NCBI GenBank assembly: GCA_022836615.1 | Contig: MU405396.1 | Coordinates: forward strand, 1 to 63,654 | Source of the DNA: Annulohypoxylon bovei var. microspora | Lineage: Eukaryota; Ascomycota; Sordariomycetes; Xylariales; Hypoxylaceae | Length of the DNA stretch: 63,654 nucleotides | Reading direction: 5' to 3' | Part shown: one piece after another, positions 54,851 to 63,654 of the stretch | Layout: the number at the start of each line of letters is the position of its first letter | How positions within the stretch are numbered: the stretch's first letter is position 1 | The notes under the pieces: model-generated | The model's input: the letters and a program-made list of their open reading frames with translations, nothing else | Database searches by the model: none | What the model was told of the DNA's origin: nothing | Made by a program: the position numbers and the translations under genes

Positions 54851-57166
54851 ATGTCTCTTCTCAAGCACCCGGCTGGCTTGGGAAGAGACACGGCTGATCC
54901 GCTCATTTCCACTTCGTCTAGTAATTCTTTCGTCGATGACGACGATATCCTGAATATCGAATTGTCGGAATTTAATGCCGTAGAGTCCGCCCGTCTATCA
55001 CTTCCTCGTCTTTCTACTAAGATGTCTTATCAACTACTCGCCTCAGATGATCCGGATGAGCCGAAGAAGACTTATGGATCCTTAGACACGACACCTGCTA
55101 AGAGCCTAACGGCTCTGCTCGGTGAAAGTCTTCGGGTCGAAGATTCCGTTCCAGATATAGAAAACCCTTTTCTAGACACTGAAACTGCAGAGTATTGGCG
55201 ACAGGTCTATGAGAACTGCCAATATGAGTGTAGACATGTCTTCAATCCGAAACTCGAGTGGTCAGCCAGGGAAGAAAAGGAACTAGTTCGGAAGCTTGAC
55301 TGGAAAGTCTGCTTGTGGGCGGTAGGAGACCGCCTTCGTGATATCTCTCGGTAGTTGCTGACGTCTGGTCCCTATTCAGTGTGTGATGTTCTTCGGATTG
55401 CAAGTAGACCGCGGAAATCTCGGGCAAGCCGTCTCAGATAACATGCTAGATGATCTCGGCTTAGATACTAATGGTATGGACTCATACATTCTGATCTCGT
55501 CTCCCCGAGGCTTTATGGCAGTGTTCGCGAATGTGCGCTTTCAATGGACCCCGAATGTGTTCTCCAATCACATCCCAATTTGATACATCCGAACGCAATG
55601 TCTTTACTGATTGCCGTATAGACTACAACTACGGGCACTCCGTCTTCTTGGTTTCCTTTCTACTTGCTGAGTTGCCTTCGCAGCTCGTGTCGAAAGCTGT
55701 AGGCCCAGATCGTTGGATTCCCATGCAGATGGTGCTATGGTCGTTTGTTGCCATTTCGCAGTGTGCTCTGACCGGTCGTGGGTCATTTCTCCTAACCCGA
55801 GGTTTGCTTGGGTTCCTTGAGGTAAGAGATCATATTTACTTTCCAGATTATTGATCTAATCATCTCCATTTAGGGAGGCTTCATTCCTGATCTCGTACTC
55901 TGGCTTTCGTACTTCTACACGTCGCGGGAACTACCAATACGACTCAGTTATTTTTGGACAACACTCTCGGTGACGGGCATCATAACGTCTTTGATGGCCT
56001 TTGCATTACTACATCTAAGAGGCCTCTTTGGTTGGGAAGGTTGGCGTTGGTTGTTTTTAGTTGAGGGGTTTATTACTCTATGCGTTGGGATAGCGTCGTT
56101 TTTCATGATGCCCGCATCCGCGGTGCAGACCAAGACGTGGTTCCGCCCGGGCGGCTGGTTTACTGAGCGAGAGGAGGCAATCGTCGTTAACCGAGTGCTT
56201 CGCGACGATCCTTCAAAGGGTGACATGCACAACCGCCAAGCGCTGACGCCAAACCGATTGTGGGAAGCCTTGAAAGACTACGATCTATGGCCGCTATATG
56301 CCATTGGCCTCTTCGCTTACGTCCCGCAGTCACCGCCGAAGAATTATATCACCCTCACACTTCGATCTCTAGGATTTAGCACCTTCAGTACCAATCTCCT
56401 AACTATCCCAGCCGTAAGCACAAGCATCGCCGACGTCGCAGCCGACTTTCGCTAACTCCTCCTAGGATGTAGTGCATATCTTCAACCTGATCCTGCTTAC
56501 TAGGTTGTCCGAATGGCTAAACGAGCGATCACTAGTAGCTATCGCACAGCCTCTTTGGACCCTGCCATGTATCTTCGCTCTAAGATTCTGGGGAGGGGTG
56601 GTCGAAGACAGATGGGGCACTTACGCGATCATTGTAACATTATTGTCATACCCATATTGTCGTGCGTATTCCCTTCTTCTTTCTTTCTTCTCTCTTTCTT
56701 CTCTCTTTCTTCTCTCTTTCTTCTCTCTAGTATAGGCTGTTGAGCTGACATCCCACCAGACGCGATCCTTGTGGGCTGGTGCTCCAAGAACTCCAACAAT
56801 GTGGGTACGCGGACAGTCTCGGCTGCTTTATATAACGTAGGCTAACCCCTCGACTTCTCGGAGAAGCAACGCAGAGGAGCAACGCAGCTAACAAGCCACC
56901 AGATGAGCGTTCAGGCCGGAAATGTATACGCTTCGTATATCTATCGTGATGACGACAAGCCAGTGTATCGTCGGGGCAACACGACCCTCCTAGCAATCAA
57001 CCTAATATCCATCCTTGTGTTCTTGTTGACAAAGCTCTATTATGTCTGGAGGAACAAGCAGAAGGAGCGCGTTTGGAATGCGTTAACTGAGGAGCAGAAG
57101 GTCGAGTATAGGAGGACGACTAAACTTCAAGGTTCTAGGAGACTTGATTTCCGGTTTGCGCACTGA
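54851..57166 (+). CDS. MFS permease, anion:cation symporter (allantoate permease) type
   Basis: Seven exons, 54851-55321, 55380-55473, 55622-55821, 55874-56413, 56466-56661, 56760-56836 and 56903-57166, give 613 aa. Donors are GT throughout; the exon 5 donor GTGCGT was chosen over GTCGTG because it yields SYPYCHAILVGWCSKNS, the family form. The ~125-residue hydrophilic N-terminus precedes ELVRKLDWKVCLWACVMFF. Other hallmarks are DRGNLGQAVSDNMLDDLG, RGLLGFLEGGFIPDLVLWL and GWRWLFLVEGFITL. The branch includes Dal5, Seo1 and Tna1 relatives that take up organic anions, including some sulfonates. Exon 5 is followed by an intron with a long CTTTCTTC repeat. The TauD-type dioxygenase 3.7 kb downstream is a possible functional partner. 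The 148-nt second intron is the least certain. Confidence 0.88.
56674..56728. repeat. Pyrimidine tandem repeat inside an MFS intron
   Basis: About four units of the 12-mer TTTCTTCTCTCT lie within the intron 56662-56759. The tract precedes the acceptor CCACCAG. Confidence 0.85.
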
Positions 57167-57460
57167 TGAGCTTCGGCTTTCTGTGAAGTTCGTAGACCAC
57201 TGAAAGAAAAAGGGTACGTCGGGCAGTATGTACTGTTTCAGGAAGCTAACGTCGATCTCCTTCGTCAAGAATAATAGGTATTTTAGCTCCCTATGGGTTT
57301 TAGCAGACGTAAATCCGATCTATCAGTTCTCATTTTCAAAATTTTGCCATACCTAACTATATATTACCATCACATTAATACATCATCCACACCTCGAACC
57401 ATCCACCTCTAGGTACCTATATCATCATCATTCACATAGTTCCCAGATCTATAGCCGAAC

Positions 57461-58681
57461 ATGTACAAACTGTCTCCGGAGATAGTGAGTCATATCTGCT
57501 CCTACCTGGAGAGCCATGACGTCTGCCAGTTTCGTCTTGTCTGTAAAAATTACTCGGAAATTGGCGGACAATACATTTGCCCTGAGATTTTCTTAAAAAT
57601 GACACACGATGATCTTCGACGACTTTTCGAGCTCTCGAGACAACCACGCCTTGCCCTAGGTCTCCGGTCGCTACACTATGCCCCAGCTGACCTTCTACGT
57701 CCAGACAACTACATGAAAATCCCAACGATGTATCACGAGAAGCTTTATCCTGAGGTGTATACCTGTCATTGGGCAGAGGGATCCAGTAAGCACCAACAAG
57801 AGCAGAATGACATCATGCAAACACATTACGACTTTATGTGTTTCTCAAATACATTTGCCAAGTTTCCACGGCTCCGACATATTACTTTATACTTCGGCAA
57901 AGAAAGAGAACGAGCACGGACTGGCAAAGCTCATCATGCCGGAAATCATCATCTGAAATTACTGTTGGATGTAATTACCGAGACACGGATCAAGCTCAGC
58001 AGCCTGACTCTTCATAATGTACATTGGCGCTCTGCCGATGGAAAGGATGGCGTCAAGCTGCAGACTGCATTCGGATTAGTTACCAGTCTCGAAAGACTAG
58101 AACTCACAATTAATAACGCATACGCCGATTCATCCGAGCTGGATCCTGTAAAGGAATATCTCTCCTTCCAGAATTATATGCACAAGGGAGTTCTTCAGAA
58201 AAGCCTCCCACTCCTTACGAATGTACGCGTGTTGAAAATTTCCTTCAGCCAGGCGTCTCCCCCTGGGGATACGAGAACCATGCTACTCGACCAGATCATC
58301 CCGCTGAACCATATTTGGACCCACCTTACGTCGCTAGAACTCAGCCATATCACTTGTGAGCGGCAAGAATTGACTAAGTTCCTTATGCGCCACAAGTCGA
58401 CCCTCAGAGAGCTAAGTCTATGGGATGTGTCTCTTAAGAACACTTCATGGGTCCCTCTACTTGCCGGCATCCGAAAAGAGCTATACTTAACAGTGCCATG
58501 CGTCTATGGGTTGTTGATGGGCCGCTCTGAGGACGATGACAAACGATTCCACTTTTGGAACCTAGGTTTGGGCACAGGCGATATGTACCGTCTAGTGAAC
58601 GGATACATCGAGCGAGGCGGGGAAACATATCCGAATATGACGGCTTGCCCGCTCACAGAAGAAAATGCGACCTATGGATAA
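57461..58681 (+). CDS. F-box-like protein
   Basis: A single exon of 406 aa. The first ~45 residues (YKLSPEIVSHICSYLESHDV, then CQFRLVCKNYSEIG) fit the F-box pattern LPxEilxxIxxyL...LrxvcK. The rest has leucine-rich stretches (LSSLTLHNVHW, LTSLELSHITC, LRELSLWDVSLKNTSW) spaced like degenerate leucine-rich repeats. F-box proteins connect Skp1 of SCF ubiquitin ligases to substrates. Large families of such poorly conserved F-box/LRR-like genes are common in Pezizomycotina. The substrate is unknown. The ATG at 57461 starts directly at the F-box, and the preceding sequence is AT-rich. Confidence 0.8.
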   Translation: MYKLSPEIVSHICSYLESHDVCQFRLVCKNYSEIGGQYICPEIFLKMTHDDLRRLFELSRQPRLALGLRSLHYAPADLLRPDNYMKIPTMYHEKLYPEVYTCHWAEGSSKHQQEQNDIMQTHYDFMCFSNTFAKFPRLRHITLYFGKERERARTGKAHHAGNHHLKLLLDVITETRIKLSSLTLHNVHWRSADGKDGVKLQTAFGLVTSLERLELTINNAYADSSELDPVKEYLSFQNYMHKGVLQKSLPLLTNVRVLKISFSQASPPGDTRTMLLDQIIPLNHIWTHLTSLELSHITCERQELTKFLMRHKSTLRELSLWDVSLKNTSWVPLLAGIRKELYLTVPCVYGLLMGRSEDDDKRFHFWNLGLGTGDMYRLVNGYIERGGETYPNMTACPLTEENATYG

Positions 58682-60852
58682 AATTGAGTGTGGTTGTTGT
58701 GGCGAAACTTGTGGGTCGTAACTTTGGGGTTTCTCTGCCACGGAGGTACCTAGGCATTGGTAATGAAAAGGGACCATATGGGGGTGCATAGGTAGGTATC
58801 TAGAATCCTAGGTAGTTAAGTGAGAACGTCTTTTATGGGTAAATCATACTGTTTTGTACCAGAATACACTTTCCGTACTCCTATGTCTACTCGGATCATT
58901 GCGACTAGGAAACCCAAGCCTTGAGCCTGTGGTGTTGACACTACGCTTGCCTAAATATCTAAGTAGTATCCCTACCTACCTACTTACCTATCCATGCTAT
59001 TTCAGAATAGAAGGGCTAGGTGGTTCAAAAATATGGCCATTGGGCATGACACCGAGAATAGAACGAGTGGTGCAAGACGAAAGGGGGAGAGACGGAGCCA
59101 AGAAACAAGCTAGCCCTACAGACCTATAACTAAGAGATCATATTTCATATACGGCTGATGCGTCGCGCACGCCGCATGACCTAGCTTCTGAAGTGGCTAG
59201 CGAGCTACAGGACGATGCCGCGATTAGCTGTTAGTATTGTGTTAGCTCAGATTTGAAGACTTCGATACGTCGAGACCAACTCCTCCAAGCATTAAACTGG
59301 GAATAGTGAACGGACAAAAGTCACTTGCAGTTGAGATGCAGCATGCGATGCAACTCCGCCCCGCAAGATTGCCGGCATGGAGTCACACGCAAACACCTGT
59401 ATGCAGGCCGAGAATGGAGTTCGTCTACTCGTCGGCTATCAGTACGAGGAACTAGACGTGCAAGGTCCCGCAATCCGAGTTCGAGGTTGGGATAAGGTTT
59501 ACGACAGGGGGTCATAATGGAGCTTTCCGATTCACTGCATGTGTACCTAGGTAGGGAGGTATCGATTTGGCTGAAGGATTAGTATGTTACATCCGACTAG
59601 CCCTCATCGTAAGGGATGCGAATTATAGTCATCGAAACATTTATTCGTCCCGCAATAGCGCATTACAACAGAACTGTCGACATACGTTCGTTTTGGGGGT
59701 CTTAGATAATACCCCTATTCGTATGAGTATATCACAAGTCCAAGATTCCGTTCTGTTAGCTTAAAAGAGAGGAAGATAGTTCGTATAGATCAATTGTGAG
59801 TGTATATCGTAAAATCACCAAGAGAAATTTCATATACTACTACGAAAAGGAATCCCGTGGGGTTACAACGAAATTAGTAACATGTTCAAGGATACCTGCA
59901 AGTCAAGCATACTAAAGCCATCACATGTCAAGTGACGTCGTCTCCCTTTTAAACATGTCTTCGTTGCGACTTAGGATGTATGACTATAACTTGAACATTA
60001 ACTAGGCATGCATTGATCCTGAAGTCGGGATCTTTACCCGTCTATTAGCGCCGTATACGATAGACAAGTCTGTAGCCGATACTATAGTGAAGCTTACAAA
60101 TCGATATTCTCACCGCTTGGGGGGATATAACTCCTCAGCACCTCATGCAGCGCTATGACTCCAGGGTCGTATAGACGTCTATTGCGCTTAGAGAGGCAAG
60201 AGAGATGAAGGAAGAAGCTTCATAGACCAAAGCTAATACGACGGGCCGAACCTATTTCGTGGTTCTTACTCCACAACGACGTCTTCTATATACAAAAAGA
60301 CCCAGTAGTCCTATCAAGACTCAGATATTTTGCCTTGACTTTATGTATAATAATCCTGCAGGATTCTCCTTGCTTGTTCGGACACGCCGAATGCGCCTAT
60401 ACTATTACTAATCAATCCGTTGTATGCATCAGTAACCTCGACCCCTAGGAGATCTATAACCTTATATCGTTGTTCCAAGCTTTCCTCGTGATTCCCGGAT
60501 GCAAGTATACTCTATACCACGCTGGCGATGCATGTACATATGTATGGATCGTATAGGACGGCTAAGTAGATCATTGACACTCGTTGACGATTAGAACAGG
60601 GAATATCCGAAGAGCATACGATGATGCAACATCGATGTGTAAATCAACGGCGAACGATGAACTGTATGATGGAACGGTGCCGGTGAAGTTGAAATGCGGA
60701 GATTGAGAGGATTGGCAGCAAGGGATATAAACCACGGAACTTCTCAGTATAGAATAGCTAACAAACACCGACTCAACATCATTGAATGATTACAGAATCT
60801 TACAATATTTAAACATTCTCGTTCTATACACTTAGTTAGCCTGCTAGCCATA
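58682..60852. other. Long gene-free spacer
   Basis: CCTAGG microrepeats occur at about 58747, 58791-58815, 58971-58990 and 59543-59552. No supported gene, RNA gene or transposon. It forms the upstream region of the TauD-type gene. Confidence 0.55.
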
Positions 60853-62083
60853 ATGCCAAGCGCAACGAAAGAAGAGGTCATCAGCTACGACATCAACGTC
60901 CCGTACAAGATCACGGACGACACTCGGAGCAAGGTTAAGTACCCCGAATACATACCCAGCTGGGACAAGGTGTGGTTCGAGCCTCTCCCGCCCTTTGAAT
61001 TCCAAGACCCCGCCCTCAGGGTAAAAGACACCTCTCTCCCCGAACTCCACAAGGCGGGGATCAAGATCGCGAACATCACGCCGAAGCTCGGGAGCTACGT
61101 CTCGGGCCTGCAGCTCAACCAGCTCAGCGACGCGGCGAAGGACGAGCTGGCGTGGCTCGTCGCCGAGCGCAAGGTGCTCGCCTTCCACGACCAGGACCTC
61201 ATCGACGACGGGCCGGCCGCGCAGCAGGCGTTCATGAACTACTACGGCAAGCCGAACTACCAGCCCGTCTCCGGCAGCATCAACGGCCACCCGGGCTTCC
61301 ACATCATCCAGAGGGACGGCAACCAGGCCGAGCTCACCAAGTTCCTGGACCAGAAGCCCACCACCACGCTATGGCACCAGGACGTCAGCTACGAGATCCA
61401 GCCCCCGGGCTACGTCATGCTCGGCTTCCTCCAGGGCCCGGACAACGGGGGCGACACGGTCTTCGCGTCGACGGACACCGCGTACAAGTAAGTACAATCC
61501 CCTGAACCTCTTAACCCCCAACCTCATTTTTTCTTTTCCTGGTTGGAAAAGAGCTAACGCGAAACCGCTCACACTTGCAGGCGGCTCTCGCCGACGATGC
61601 AAGAGCTGGTCTCCGGCCTGCGGGCGGTACACACGTCGTCGAAGATGATCGCGCACACGCGGCTGGCGGGGGGCCTGGTGCGGAAGGACGCAGTCGACAC
61701 GGTGCACCCGCTCGTGCGGGTGCACCCGGTGACGGGGGAGAAGTGCCTCTTCGTCAACGCCGAGTTCATCTCGCGGATCGTCGGGCTCAAGGAGACGGAG
61801 CAGCGGATGCTGCTCGACTTCCTCATGCAGCACGTGGTCGCGGGCCACGACTTCCAGGCCCGCGTCAGCTGGGCCCCGCGGTCCGTTGTTATCTTTGATA
61901 ATCGGTCGACTTGCCGTATGTTGATGCCTGCCTACCTTTGGTCCTTGCTGTTTGGGGGAAGTGCTAATTGAGAGGTTAGATACGGCCGTGGTGGACTACG
62001 TGGACGATGGCGAGAGCTCGAAGGTGAGGCACTTGTTCCGGCTCGCGGCGATGGCGGAGAAGCCGATCCCGGTCTCTGCTTAG
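60853..62083 (+). CDS. TauD/TfdA-family 2-oxoglutarate-dependent dioxygenase
   Basis: Three exons, 60853-61487, 61581-61915 and 61980-62083, give 357 aa. Introns are 93 and 64 nt. The iron ligands fit H175-x-D177 (TLWHQDVSYE) and H324 (RSTCHTAVVDY), the last formed exactly at the second splice junction. R340 or R344 in KVRHLFRLA would bind 2-oxoglutarate. GPDNGGDTVFASTDTAY and DNRST are typical of the family. Members hydroxylate taurine, alkylsulfonates or sulfate esters to release sulfite or sulfate, or oxidise other small acids; yeast Jlp1 is a fungal sulfonate example. No signal peptide, so cytosolic. The middle of the gene is very GC-rich compared with its flanks. The specific substrate cannot be read. 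Confidence 0.9.
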
Positions 62084-63559
62084 GATATCTGAGCGGTGCC
62101 GGTGATGGGAAGAATTGGCAATTGCGATTTTCTAAATGACAGTTAATACATCAATTACATAAAATCCAATGAATTTCTACCCAATCCCACCGTGTTATAC
62201 GAAGTAATTGGCCGATAAACCTTAATAGGTATTTCGAGGTTTACCCTTGATTAGTCATTTATTAATAATATTAAGTTTACCTAATCTCCGCCCCACCCAT
62301 CTGTTATTTGATCAATTTAATTGGTCGGGGTAATTTGACTGTTTGAATCCTCGTTTTAAAAATCTTCGAAACATTTTGCCTATCAAATTAAAATGCCCTT
62401 CGTATATATAAACATCGACTTCGTGTTAGCGTGGGGATGCACGTGTTCAACTTAAGCCTGAAATAGAGACCTTGAAGCTAAGTATAGCGCGGTTGCTGGG
62501 CCGTCGCCTACATTGGTTGTATTTGAATTGTCGCGGGCTGCGCGGGCTACTAGTTTAGAACGTTTACATACCATAGAGACAGCCACTTAAAATATGACCA
62601 AGACCAGTATTTTGTACGAAGTGTAGGGCTTATTACTATTCTTGTAGAAAGGACATATCTTACTCTTGCTGTCTAATTGGCCATTGCAGTAAAAGTGCAC
62701 TCAAGCTTTCGGTAAAGATTGTCTATGACTTTATTGTCTATTTTCGGGTGAGCATCAGCTAAGCAACAACGGCCGTAATGCTACCTACGTCCTTTCGAAT
62801 CTAACACAACCAAACTTGAGAGAGCAGTTCTTCATAGAGTTCTTGATCCCTAATGCCACGTTGTTTGCATGACTGTGTGTGGGATTATACTCGAACCCCG
62901 GTTCTTCAGGGAGAAACTTCCTCGGCTTTTTGTTATAACAATAGCTTTCACAAGGGATGATTTCACAGCTAATTATATGAGCAGTATTGGTGAAGCACAA
63001 GACAAAATACGCCCTTAGATAAACCGGACGCCTTGAATCGCCTCGGTGCTCGGTAAAACCAATGCGGCTGAGACGGTTGGACTCAATAGACCATGACAAT
63101 CCGTATTTTAGGCACCTATTTTCATTTGAAATTTAAACGTCCGCAAGGGATGTTTACAATATTCTAAGGAGTTGCTAAGATCTTGTCGCAAACACGTTGT
63201 TGAACACTGTAGGAGAGGAAGTAGGGTCGTTAAACTGTCGCGGTTGATTCAAACTAAAAAGGTCTAATTCCGTTGGAATAGCCTATTACTATCACGATTT
63301 CCCTCGTTTTCTAATTGACTGTTTTCGTAGTTCGGTTATGAGTGGGCATCACATGTTATTTGAATGCTATGTCTTAGGAATGAACTTAGTACCGTAGAAG
63401 TGTAGATAGGTATTGTGTGAAGAAGTAGGATGACGTCCACGTTTCTGTTCATGAGAAGAAAAAATGCAATCGAATTGAGATCGGGCAATCAACTTTTTAA
63501 GCCTAACCTAACCTGGTGATGAAACCACATCGTTCTTGCACCAACTTTGCACAACTGCA
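62084..63559. other. Gene-free spacer
   Basis: AT-rich. A minus-strand frame at 62785-63099 has no ATG and no recognised domain. No RNA gene was found. Confidence 0.5.
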
Positions 63560-63654
63560 CAGTAGGGATCGGCAAAATGCGCATTTTGAGCCAAAATGCA
63601 GCATTTAAATGCAATACATACATAATACCATTATACACATACAAAATTGCATTT
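63560..63654. mobile_element. Possible terminus of a hAT-like DNA transposon, cut by the window edge
   Basis: From CAGTAGGGATCGG on, AAATGC and its complement GCATTT recur about seven times within 95 bases, including the palindrome AAAATGCGCATTTT at 63575-63588. hAT elements often begin CAG(T/G)...GGG and carry such subterminal repeats. The other end, the transposase and the 8-bp target duplication lie outside the window. Confidence 0.35.

Noticed and set aside
62885..62910. tRNA-like T-arm on the minus strand (GGTTCGAGTA)
   Set aside because: No cloverleaf partner sequences on either side.
62785..63099. Open frame of about 104 codons on the minus strand
   Set aside because: It opens at TTG, not ATG, and shows no domain.
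1..63654. CRISPR array, rRNA genes or dispersed 5S rRNA
   Set aside because: No regularly spaced repeats and no rRNA-like sequence were seen. A eukaryotic chromosome is not expected to hold CRISPR.

Overview
The window looks like part of a chromosome of a filamentous ascomycete (Pezizomycotina, probably a Sordariomycete). This is inferred from the gene content. There are short GT-AG introns (about 47-150 nt), a HET-domain protein, a fungal NLR-like STAND protein, a CFEM protein, a Zn2Cys6 regulator, several MFS permeases and a family 67 alpha-glucuronidase for plant xylan. No organism name can be read from the sequence itself. Fifteen protein-coding genes were rebuilt by joining open frames at canonical splice sites, and each spliced length was checked to be a whole number of codons.

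The left half (1-31.4 kb) is dominated by conserved housekeeping genes. In order these are aguA (GH67); the divergent pair GRC3 / RPA34.5, both needed for rRNA production; a HET gene; an allantoate-permease-type MFS transporter; SKI3 of the cytoplasmic exosome-assisting Ski complex; a steryl-glucosidase of the EGH1/EGCrP2 type, divergent from SKI3; and the MAPKKK of the cell-wall-integrity pathway (BCK1 type), preceded by three short uORFs.

The right half (31.4-63.6 kb) is accessory. Genes are sparse, with long spacers that hold gene relics and small repeats. It has a relic of a Clp-type AAA+ protein; an MDR oxidoreductase convergent with a 9-exon DHA2-type drug exporter; a Zn2Cys6 regulator; a badly decayed type-B carboxylesterase; a 321-bp miniature LTR element with a perfect 5-bp target duplication just upstream of an NLR-like gene; a CFEM protein; a second allantoate-permease-like MFS transporter; an F-box protein; and a TauD-family dioxygenase. 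The window ends inside what looks like the terminus of a hAT-like transposon.

Links between genes: GRC3 and RPA34.5 may be co-regulated through one 600-bp spacer. The MDR enzyme, DHA2 pump and Zn2Cys6 factor could form a small detoxification group. The second MFS permease and the TauD dioxygenase could serve uptake and oxidation of small organic acids or sulfonates. All three are inferences from neighbourhood. No tRNA, rRNA or CRISPR was found. The most unusual items are the miniature LTR element, the two mutually exclusive leader hairpins of the steryl-glucosidase gene, and the palindromic TACCTAGGTA microrepeats scattered through spacers and one intron.
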